Shown piece after piece: positions 16,658-23,892 of a DNA stretch of 64,000 nt. Below the pieces are notes generated by a model that saw only the letters and a program-made list of their open reading frames with translations, ran no database searches and was not told the origin of the DNA. The stretch lies in NCBI GenBank assembly GCA_045221575.1, contig JBGUWU010000012.1, positions 1 through 64,000 on the forward strand, in the 5' to 3' direction. The first letter of the stretch is position 1, and each line of letters begins with the position of its first letter. Source of the DNA: Scybalousia_A sp045221575 (lineage in GTDB: Bacteria; Bacteroidota; Bacteroidia; Bacteroidales; P3). The position numbers and the translations under genes were made by a program.

Positions 16658-19308
16658 AATGCTTGATTATAGAAAAAGTTGTGATATGTATCATTGCCAA
16701 TATTAATTATATACATGTTCTCCCTGGCACGAGTTATCGCCGTGTATATTGTTTGAGGCGACATTGGGCGGAATGTCGTATTGCGCAAAGCAAAATCACT
16801 TTCAAGAATGACTATAACAGAAGGAGATTCCCAACCCTTGAAACTTTGAATTGTAGAGATTTTAAGACATCGCTTATCTGTGGTGAACAATTGCTTTCTT
16901 GTTCGCTCAAGTGCTTCAAAATCCCTATTAAATTTCCAATTAGCTGCCTTTTCGTCAGTAACATGATGTATTTGCTTTAACCTTTCAAGAGCTTCGGTTG
17001 AAATGAAAGTTATTTCTGTTTGTTCATTTGTCCTTTGACGATATAGGGCGTCAATATTACGCAGTAATTTTGTTGATGATGCAAGCACGACGAAGTCTCT
17101 TGCTTCGTTGTTGTCATTTGAAATGATAGTTATTATATTGGTGACCAAAGCTTCTACCGTGTTATTTCGCCTCATGTCATTATACGTTAGGATTTGGAAA
17201 TTGAACGTATTTGACATGGTGTCCTCTGTAGCTATATTATCGATAGGCCAATTTGGCATGAATTGTGTTTGAAATGCCGTGGCAAGATTTGCAAGACGTG
17301 GGTTTGTAAATCTTCGACTTGTGGTTAATTGCCGATTCCACTGTCCTCCAATAACACCCAAGCGGATGTCACCATTTGTGTCTAAAGGTCGTTGAAAAAC
17401 ATTTTGTTTCGGATCTCCAAACACAACTAGTTCGCCATTAGGCTTCAAGAGAAAATTTTGCATGACAATACGAAGCCACTCCGTAGTATAGTCTTGAACC
17501 TCATCAACGAAGATAGCAGAATACTTCTTATGGATTCTTGAATTATCAAAGAAAGTTTCGTCTTGATATGAGCCAAATTCTACATGCCTCTGACATTCTG
17601 CGGCGCGTATTCTAAAGAACTGGTGATAAGGATAGACATCTACTTTTTCCCATGAGAAGTCCTCCCGAATCTCGGAAAGCCTGAATTTTAGGTAGTTCGC
17701 TAATGTAATGTTATAGGTCAAGACTAACACATCACCTCCTGTGCGCTTCATAGCATTCACTGCCCTAAAAGCAAGAACCTGCGTTTTTCCAGAACCAGCG
17801 ACACCGCTTATTTTCTGTTGTGTTTCACTGCTTTCCGATAATCGTCTCTGTGCGCCAATAGGATGCATATCAATGCGTCCTTCCTGATAGGAATGCCAGG
17901 ATGGAGATATAATCTTAGCCAATTTCCTTTTAACAACATCGTCAAAAGCGTTGTTGTTGTACAGGAAGCTAGTAGTGGTATATAGATTTTGTGTTACTTC
18001 TCTGTTTTCAATAAACTCCCTACCGAAAACAAAGGTGAAATTAACCACGTTACTCTTGTATCCAAAGAAATCATTTATCTCGGTAATAGTATTTTCTGAG
18101 AACACAACAACTTTTTTTATAAGGCTAAAATTTCGGTTGTCCTCAATTGTACTCATCAGAAGCTCTTCTATACCATCCTTAATGCTTGACTGGCAAAGGT
18201 TTATAAGATCAATAGGGGATTGATAGCGTTTTCCTCGTACATCTATTTCCTTTTGATCTTCTGATAAAGTACATTCATTAAGGTCCTCCTCAAATACGTT
18301 CAAAAGAAGCACTCCCTTGTTCGGTCTGACAATAATAAAATCTACTGCCACCTCGTTTACAACTGCATCAATATACATTATGTCATCCACAGATAAGATG
18401 TTCTCCAATCTCCATGCGATTCTGGCTTTTTGAGGTGACAGTACATGGTTTTGTATCTGCAAGCGTAAGTCATATTCATTATATATTGCTTCATGACTCT
18501 CACCTACCAAAGCTAATCTATTCAGGTCTATTGTTGCACCGTTATACGTAAAACATCTTGTTATGCATGTATAGGGGTGTGCGGTTCTCCTTGTACGAGC
18601 ATAACGTACACTATCTATATGGCTAAAATAATCTTGCTCTCCAAAAACGGAACAGAACTTTTCAATTCTGTAAGCTGCACCATTTTTCGGCCCAATACAT
18701 AGGATGAAGTGTTTCCCATGTGCAGATGCCACCATCCTAGCGACTTTCCCTAAGTCGATAGTAGTTACATCCAAGATATTAGAAAAAACATGGATTACAT
18801 TATTATACCTATATCCAATAGGATTAAGGGCTTCTCCTTCGGCAATATCGGTTGCGGGAAGAAATAAATTCTTCACATCAATCTCAACAGTGCCATGCGT
18901 AAGAGTACGGATGTTATCATTGGCTCGTTCAATAGCGCTACGAGAAGGTTCTATTAGCGTAACTTTACGTAACCATTGAAGCAAATCACGTTGCCTTAAC
19001 ACTTCAATTATGGTAGCAGACCCTATGCCTTGACCGCATCCCCAATCAACTATTTCAATACTTCCTTGAATATCATTAAATGGGAAATTCATCATTGCGG
19101 CACGGCACTTGGTCACATGCATGTCTCCATATGCAGACATATAGCAATTTAGAGCTATATCACTAGCCAATAGATTTATACCATGTTTCAACTCTGGATG
19201 CGTCCAGGGTCTTCCCTTATATTCTAAAGGCAAAGCATTGTGACAATAATCTATAATGTCATCAATACTATTACATTGTCTTATGTCTTCTGCGTATGCC
19301 ATAATCAT
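16654..19308 (-). CDS. Methyltransferase - NERD-like - SF1 helicase fusion protein
   Basis: An 884-aa protein in three parts (numbered from the ATG at 19308). (1) About 30-240: Rossmann methyltransferase-like domain with SAM motif VDWGCGQGIGS (87-97) and an acidic loop IEPSRSAIERA. (2) About 285-440: NERD-like nuclease fold, with VDFIIVRPNKGVLLLNVF; the usual E-x-K is replaced by N-V-F, so nuclease activity is doubtful. (3) About 490-884: UvrD/SF1 helicase with Walker A GVAGSGKT (502-509), DEVQD (602-606), GDPKQ (631-635), SRRF, STIQSFKGWE (818-827) and YTAITRARENMYI. The start at 19308 overlaps the DUF1848 stop (ATGA); an ATG at 19302 also fits and is preceded by AGGGAG. Probably acts on DNA in defence or repair. 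Confidence 0.85.
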   Translation of the reverse strand: MIMAYAEDIRQCNSIDDIIDYCHNALPLEYKGRPWTHPELKHGINLLASDIALNCYMSAYGDMHVTKCRAAMMNFPFNDIQGSIEIVDWGCGQGIGSATIIEVLRQRDLLQWLRKVTLIEPSRSAIERANDNIRTLTHGTVEIDVKNLFLPATDIAEGEALNPIGYRYNNVIHVFSNILDVTTIDLGKVARMVASAHGKHFILCIGPKNGAAYRIEKFCSVFGEQDYFSHIDSVRYARTRRTAHPYTCITRCFTYNGATIDLNRLALVGESHEAIYNEYDLRLQIQNHVLSPQKARIAWRLENILSVDDIMYIDAVVNEVAVDFIIVRPNKGVLLLNVFEEDLNECTLSEDQKEIDVRGKRYQSPIDLINLCQSSIKDGIEELLMSTIEDNRNFSLIKKVVVFSENTITEINDFFGYKSNVVNFTFVFGREFIENREVTQNLYTTTSFLYNNNAFDDVVKRKLAKIISPSWHSYQEGRIDMHPIGAQRRLSESSETQQKISGVAGSGKTQVLAFRAVNAMKRTGGDVLVLTYNITLANYLKFRLSEIREDFSWEKVDVYPYHQFFRIRAAECQRHVEFGSYQDETFFDNSRIHKKYSAIFVDEVQDYTTEWLRIVMQNFLLKPNGELVVFGDPKQNVFQRPLDTNGDIRLGVIGGQWNRQLTTSRRFTNPRLANLATAFQTQFMPNWPIDNIATEDTMSNTFNFQILTYNDMRRNNTVEALVTNIITIISNDNNEARDFVVLASSTKLLRNIDALYRQRTNEQTEITFISTEALERLKQIHHVTDEKAANWKFNRDFEALERTRKQLFTTDKRCLKISTIQSFKGWESPSVIVILESDFALRNTTFRPMSPQTIYTAITRARENMYIINIGNDTYHNFFYNQAL

Positions 19309-20381
19309 CTCCCTGTTATAGTTTCTGACTGCCAAGCTGTTGCTTTGGCATATTCCCAGTTCCTCACCGCCATTTCCTTGCTTGTGTTTGCATAGCAGTA
19401 TTCACATTGGTGAGGGCAGGTATTGTACTCTCCTATATCCTTACTGATACAGCATCCACAAGCCGTTCTCTGACCAGCATCTCTATTGTTCTTTTTGATA
19501 ACTGCATATCGTCCTCTATCTAGTTCTATAGCATCTGATGGTATTTGAGGAGTACCGAAAAGGTTTCCCATTGGAGTTATTATCTCTGCACCGAGTAATT
19601 TGAGCAGTTCAGGGTATTTGTATCCATACTTGACAATCAACCTGTCATCAACACAGTGATTGGGTATGATTCCTGAATACCGACCAGGCTCCCCACAAGT
19701 TGCCAATTCATAGTCCCAACCTTTAGAATGATTCATCTCAACCAATTTGGTTGCAAAATCTACCATTTGTTCCTGCTGCCACTCCTTGTAGTTGATTCCG
19801 TTGCTTTTCAGATTCCGTCTTACTTTGGTATATTCTGCAATATCAGCATAACTAAAGACCAGTCTTTCGGTATAACCTTTAAGTTGGTCTCCAATTTTCT
19901 CAATTTTATCCAGCAGTTGATATAAGTCAATCTTGTCTGTGAGTACCAGTGGGTCGTGTCTCCAAATAACTTGCCCGACCCCGCCGAAATAATCTACCAA
20001 CCGTTTGAAAGTGTCTATTCTATTGGCCAACGGTGGCACACCCCTTTCTAATCCTTCTTTGTCGTAATCATTCATAGTGTATTGGATATAGCATCCAATA
20101 CCACCATTCAGAGTCTTGAGTTTGGCCAAGTGATTCAGCAATGGAGAAGGATCCTTTGACCAAAACACGATAAACTTGGTGCGATGGTATGATACGTAGG
20201 AGTATTTCCCGTTAAATGGATTCTTCCAAGCAGAATAACCCTCCGACAGACGATGGAAGAACCAGTCGGAGTAGAATGCAGGGATATCCGTACACCTACT
20301 TGCAGAGACGATTATTGGAGCCATTGCAGAAACCTGCTGACCGTTCTTTATCGTTATATTGTCTTTGTTCCAAGTCGCCAT
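19305..20381 (-). CDS. DUF1848 family protein with radical-SAM-like Cys cluster
   Basis: A 358-aa DUF1848 protein. Family marks are SASRCTDIPAFYSDWF near residue 27, FIVFWSKDPSPLL (about 70) and FSYADIAEYTKVRR (about 185). Near the C-terminus are CGCC (about 308-311) and CPHQCEYCYAN (about 322), a C-x3-C-x2-C arrangement that fits a [4Fe-4S] cluster of radical SAM type. An alternative start is the internal Met before APIIVSASRC. The reaction is unknown; related folds include spore photoproduct lyase, so nucleic-acid modification or repair is a guess. It follows the XRE gene by 31 bp, and its stop overlaps the fusion gene start. Confidence 0.85.
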   Translation of the reverse strand: MATWNKDNITIKNGQQVSAMAPIIVSASRCTDIPAFYSDWFFHRLSEGYSAWKNPFNGKYSYVSYHRTKFIVFWSKDPSPLLNHLAKLKTLNGGIGCYIQYTMNDYDKEGLERGVPPLANRIDTFKRLVDYFGGVGQVIWRHDPLVLTDKIDLYQLLDKIEKIGDQLKGYTERLVFSYADIAEYTKVRRNLKSNGINYKEWQQEQMVDFATKLVEMNHSKGWDYELATCGEPGRYSGIIPNHCVDDRLIVKYGYKYPELLKLLGAEIITPMGNLFGTPQIPSDAIELDRGRYAVIKKNNRDAGQRTACGCCISKDIGEYNTCPHQCEYCYANTSKEMAVRNWEYAKATAWQSETITGR

Positions 20382-20412
20382 TATACCTTATTCTCGTTAA
20401 TCTTGTCAAAGT

Positions 20413-20598
20413 TCATTGTTTATTTTTTGAACCAACAAGTAATTCCCTGATATCCACATCCAACAATCTTGATATTTTGTCAAGTGTTTGCAAATCCGGT
20501 TGCACTATATTTTGACACCACTTGCTGACACTGCAAGTAGATTTGCCTAATTGTTCAGCCAGCCATTTGCCTGTCTTGTTTTGCTCTACAAGGACCAC
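20413..20598 (-). CDS. Small XRE-family DNA-binding protein, ancestral start interrupted by TAG
   Basis: A 61-aa Cro/CI-type helix-turn-helix protein: KTGKWLAEQLGKSTCSVSKW is the HTH, and LQTLDKISRLLDVDIRELL completes the fold. The open frame can only begin at GTG (20598). In frame upstream there is an ATG at 20628 encoding MSTTNLNR, then TAG, then KVVLVEQ; homologues I remember read NRIKVVLVEQ, so the TAG sits where an Ile codon is expected. Either the gene now starts at GTG, is a recent pseudogene, or the amber codon is read through. It heads the island gene set and is the likely repressor. Confidence 0.65.
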   Translation of the reverse strand: MVLVEQNKTGKWLAEQLGKSTCSVSKWCQNIVQPDLQTLDKISRLLDVDIRELLVGSKNKQ

Positions 20599-20628
20599 TT
20601 TCTATCTGTTAAGGTTTGTCGTACTCAT

Positions 20629-20896
20629 ATATGTTAAACTTCTGTTCAAAAATATAAAATCAACAATTAAATAACGTCACTATGTATATATTATTGTGAT
20701 TACTCTAATTATTTTGGAGATATAAAGTTAATTATGAGAAATTTACTTCCAACCCCGACTTTACAAACATCCTCATCAACAAACTCTGTGAGCAGTAACA
20801 ACTCACCCCCAAAATACCTTCACACAGATGACCGCCGTTCCTATCCGTTGCAACACATCGAATACCCTCTACACTTCTAAAAGCTTCAAGCAAGAA
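20629..20896. other. Island right-end non-coding segment and likely operon promoter region
   Basis: About 270 bp between the XRE start and the right repeat. The part nearest the XRE gene is A/T-rich and presumably carries the leftward promoter. A 36-codon leftward open frame (about 20718-20828) has no Met and no recognised match. No terminal inverted repeat is seen. Confidence 0.4.
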
Positions 20897-21002
20897 AAAA
20901 AACGGGAGCTGAAAGCTATTCAGTTCCCGTTTCTATTAGGTGTATTTCAGTGTCTTACTTCACCTCCTCAAAGTCTGCGTCAGTTACATCTCCATCGTTT
21001 TT
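20897..21002. repeat. Right copy of the dnaK 3'-end duplication (att-like)
   Basis: This is the in-place end of dnaK: terminator, stop and final codons. It differs from the left copy only at 20976. Confidence 0.95.
20900..20932 (-). terminator. dnaK rho-independent terminator
   Basis: The hairpin AAACGGGAACTGAA / TTCAGCTCCCGTTT (leftward sense) is followed by a run of eight Ts. It starts 22 bp after the dnaK stop. Confidence 0.9.
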
Positions 21003-22874
21003 GTTATTTGTGTTGTTTGAAGATGTGTTCTCTTGTTGAGGATTACCTTGTGCTTGTCCTTGATTTGGATTTGCACCTTGGTACATATTTTGGCTGACGC
21101 TTTGAAGAACGTTGTTTAATCTCTCTGTTGCAGAATCAATACCAGCGATGTTTTTGCTTGCATGTGCATCTTTCAAATCTTTCAAAGCACTTTCCACTTC
21201 TGATTTCTTGTCTGCAGGAACCTTGTCGCCGTTTTCTTTCAAGAAGTTCTCAGTTTGGAAAATCATAGCGTCTGCTGCATTGATTTTATCTGCTTCTTCT
21301 TTCATACGCTTATCTTCATCTGCATGAGCTTCAGCATCTGCTTTCATTCTCTTTATTTCTTCTTCTGACAAACCACTTGAAGCCTCTATCTTGATACTTT
21401 GCTGTTTGCCTGTAGCTTTGTCAAGTGCAGACACATTAAGAATACCGTTTGCATCAATATCAAAAGTAACTTCTATCTGAGGAACACCTCTTCTTGCAGG
21501 TGGTATATCGCTAAGTATAAATCTACCTAATGATTTATTATCTGCAGCACGTGTTCTTTCACCTTGTAGAACGTTGATTTCTACGCTTGGTTGATTGTCT
21601 TGAGCAGTTGAGAATACTTGTGATTTCTTTGTTGGTATGGTTGTGTTTGCTTCTATCAGCTTAGTCATAACTCCTCCTAAGGTCTCTATACCTAAACTCA
21701 ATGGAGTAACGTCAAGTAGCAATACATCTTTTACCTCTCCTGTAAGCACACCACCTTGAATAGCAGCACCTATTGCAACAACCTCATCTGGATTTACAGA
21801 TTTATTAGGAGTTTTTCCAAAGAAGTTTTGTACCAATTGCTGAACAGCAGGAATACGAGAAGAACCTCCAACAAGAATAACCTCATCTATTTTGCTTTTA
21901 TCATAACCTGCATCTTGTAATGCTTTCTCACAAGGAACTAAACAACGTTTGATTAAATCATCGCAAAGTTGTTCAAACTTACTTCTTGTTAATGATACGT
22001 TCAAGTGTTGAGGTACATTGTCTATAGAAGTAATATAAGGAAGATTTATTTCTGTTTGAGTAGAAGAAGACAATTCTATTTTAGCTTTTTCTGCTGCTTC
22101 TTTCAAACGTTGAAGAGCCATAGGGTCTTTTCTTAAATCCACATTAGGATTATCTTTCATAAATTCTTCAGCAAGGAAATTGATAATCTTTCTATCAAAG
22201 TCATCACCTCCAAGATGTGTATCTCCGTTAGTACTCTTTACTTCAAAAACACCATCACCAAGTTCCAAAATACTAATATCAAAAGTACCACCACCAAGGT
22301 CAAACACTGCTATATGAGAATCAGAGTTCTTTTTATCCAAACCGTATGCTAAAGCAGCAGCAGTAGGTTCGTTGATAATTCTTCTCACTTTCAAGCCAGC
22401 GATTTCACCAGCTTCTTTTGTTGCCTGACGTTGTGAATCGTTGAAATAAGCAGGTACAGTAATAACTGCTTCTGTTACGCTTTGACCAAGATAATCTTCT
22501 GCTGTTTTTTTCATCTTCTGAAGAATGATTGCAGAAATCTCTTGTGGAGTATATAGTTTTCCATTAATATCTACACGAGGTGTGTTGTTATCTCCACGTT
22601 GTATCTTATAAGGAATATGTTTTATCTCTTCTTGAACTTGATCAAACATATTACCCATAAATCTCTTGATACTATAAATGGTGTTCTGTGGATTAGTTAT
22701 AGCCTGACGTTTTGCAGGGTTACCAACTTTTCTTTCACCATCTTTAGTAAAACCAACAACAGAAGGAGTTGTACGTGTGCCTTCGCTATTTGGTATTACC
22801 ACTGTTTCATTACCTTCCATAACTGCTACGCAAGAGTTCGTAGTTCCAAGGTCTATTCCAATTATTTTTCCCAT
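20955..22874 (-). CDS. dnaK: Molecular chaperone DnaK (Hsp70)
   Basis: A full-length 639-aa Hsp70, the ATP-driven folding chaperone that works with DnaJ and GrpE. The nucleotide-binding domain shows GIDLGTTNSCVAVMEG at the N-terminus, AVFDLGGGTFDISILELG and LVGGSSRIPAVQQLV. The substrate-binding domain contains LLLDVTPLSLGIETLGG and is followed by a helical lid and a Gln/Asn-rich linker ending in the conserved acidic EEVK-type tail. The last 16 codons and the terminator are duplicated 6480 bp away at the other island end. dnaJ and grpE are not in the window. Confidence 0.98.
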   Translation of the reverse strand: MGKIIGIDLGTTNSCVAVMEGNETVVIPNSEGTRTTPSVVGFTKDGERKVGNPAKRQAITNPQNTIYSIKRFMGNMFDQVQEEIKHIPYKIQRGDNNTPRVDINGKLYTPQEISAIILQKMKKTAEDYLGQSVTEAVITVPAYFNDSQRQATKEAGEIAGLKVRRIINEPTAAALAYGLDKKNSDSHIAVFDLGGGTFDISILELGDGVFEVKSTNGDTHLGGDDFDRKIINFLAEEFMKDNPNVDLRKDPMALQRLKEAAEKAKIELSSSTQTEINLPYITSIDNVPQHLNVSLTRSKFEQLCDDLIKRCLVPCEKALQDAGYDKSKIDEVILVGGSSRIPAVQQLVQNFFGKTPNKSVNPDEVVAIGAAIQGGVLTGEVKDVLLLDVTPLSLGIETLGGVMTKLIEANTTIPTKKSQVFSTAQDNQPSVEINVLQGERTRAADNKSLGRFILSDIPPARRGVPQIEVTFDIDANGILNVSALDKATGKQQSIKIEASSGLSEEEIKRMKADAEAHADEDKRMKEEADKINAADAMIFQTENFLKENGDKVPADKKSEVESALKDLKDAHASKNIAGIDSATERLNNVLQSVSQNMYQGANPNQGQAQGNPQQENTSSNNTNNKNDGDVTDADFEEVK

Positions 22875-22920
22875 TGTTTTATCTGTTTTTTTTATTATTA
22901 ATAATCAATTTAAACTTTAC

Positions 22921-22991
22921 TGTCTTATTTTTTTAAGACATATTAGTAAAGACAAACAATGTGCCAAAAATAAACAACTGACATTTTGTCA
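22921..22991 (-). promoter_or_regulatory. dnaK: dnaK promoter region with two inverted repeats
   Basis: Leftward, TATTTTTG (22972-22965) fits the -7 consensus, with TTA rather than TTG 19 bp upstream. The palindrome TGACA-TTT-TGTCA (22979-22991) fills the end of that spacer. A second perfect inverted repeat, TGTCTTA-N6-TAAGACA (22921-22940), falls in the predicted 5' untranslated region. Neither matches CIRCE. Both are placed where a heat-shock regulator or RNA element could act. Confidence 0.45.
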
Positions 22992-23179
22992 TAAATTAAT
23001 CAACTACGCCGACATTATGTTATTATATTTAAGGATAGAAAAAAATATACAAATTATAAACTTATTTTTCTATTTTCAGTAAAAACTATTAACAAGCTAA
23101 TAAATTATTAATCATCAAGTTAAAATTTTTATCCTCATTTTTTTACTACACTAAAGACCATAGATTGAAAAAAATGTAG

Positions 23180-23187
23180 TAGATTTG
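23180..23187 (+). promoter_or_regulatory. -7 promoter element for the small barrel protein
   Basis: TAGATTTG matches TAnnTTTG, 52 bp before the ATG at 23239. No -33 TTG lies at the usual 19-bp spacing. The rest of the 364-bp gap between dnaK and this gene holds no reading frame I trust. Confidence 0.5.
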
Positions 23188-23238
23188 CGAACATATTAAA
23201 TCAAAATTAACATAGTATTAACTAAAAATCAAATTGAC

Positions 23239-23748
23239 ATGAAAAAATTTTTCACAATGTTGGCTATAGCAACCGTTATGGTGTTTGCCGCAAACAACGC
23301 AAAAGCTCAATTAAGCCTTCACGCTGGTTTTTTGAGCGACATTTATGCTGGTGATGCAGATGCAAGTGAAGCTGGTTTCTACGTTGGTGCAAATTACAAC
23401 ATGGCCGCTTTTGGCGATTTCAAACTTGCTCCAGGAGCATACATCGGCTATAGTAAAGACAGAGCAGACTTACGCATACCTGTTCTTTTAAACTTCAGCC
23501 TTAATCTTACTAATGATTTAGGATTAGCTTTCTTCGCAGGTCCTCAAGTAACCATTGGTTTGACTGGTGATGTTTATGATTACTACAAACGTTTTGGTCT
23601 TGGAGGTATGTTTGGTGCAAGCTTCCTTTATGACAGATTCACTTTTGACGTAGGTTGTGCTTTAGGTTTCCTTAATCAATGGGACTTACCAGGTAATGCA
23701 AAAGTTAATTTCAATCAATTTACTATTGGTTTAGGTTACAAACTGTAA
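23239..23748 (+). CDS. Small outer-membrane beta-barrel protein
   Basis: A 169-aa exported protein: signal peptide 1-23 (ending AKAQ), then about eight short amphipathic strands rich in Gly and aromatics (SLHAGFLSDIYAG, GFYVGANYNM, APGAYIGYS, GLAFFAGPQVTIG) and a final strand FTIGLGYKL ending in a hydrophobic residue. This fits the porin-like/OMP_b-brl families of Bacteroidetes. No partner gene is visible: it stands alone between its own promoter and terminator, suggesting an abundant structural or pore protein. Confidence 0.75.
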   Translation: MKKFFTMLAIATVMVFAANNAKAQLSLHAGFLSDIYAGDADASEAGFYVGANYNMAAFGDFKLAPGAYIGYSKDRADLRIPVLLNFSLNLTNDLGLAFFAGPQVTIGLTGDVYDYYKRFGLGGMFGASFLYDRFTFDVGCALGFLNQWDLPGNAKVNFNQFTIGLGYKL

Positions 23749-23770
23749 TCATAAAAAAGATTAAAATTTT

Positions 23771-23801
23771 ACGGAGCGATTTTTCGCTCCGTTTTTTTTT
23801 G
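23771..23801 (+). terminator. Rho-independent terminator
   Basis: ACGGAGCG-N6-CGCTCCGT (23771-23792) followed by nine or more Ts. Confidence 0.92.
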
Positions 23802-23892
23802 TTGATATACTTTATTTGGACATTATTTTATAACTTTGCAGGCTCATTTATTTATCATTTATAATTGTTAAATATAATTCAAAATAAAATAT

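Larger units (their letters stand above)
14417..21002. mobile_element. Genomic island inserted at the 3' end of dnaK
   Basis: The 106-bp sequence at 14417-14522 recurs at 20897-21002 in the same orientation with one mismatch (14496 G, 20976 T). It comprises the dnaK terminator and the last 16 dnaK codons including the stop, and it brackets five leftward genes unrelated to their surroundings. Sampled 60-base lines inside the island count about 35-53% G+C against about 32% in a flanking gene. This fits site-specific integration in which the incoming end restores dnaK and the old 3' end is left at the far side. No integrase, transposase or terminal inverted repeat is visible, so the mechanism is inferred. 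Confidence 0.8.

Noticed and set aside
20828..21097. Rightward 89-aa ORF at the right island end
   Set aside because: It runs antisense through the dnaK terminator and coding sequence.
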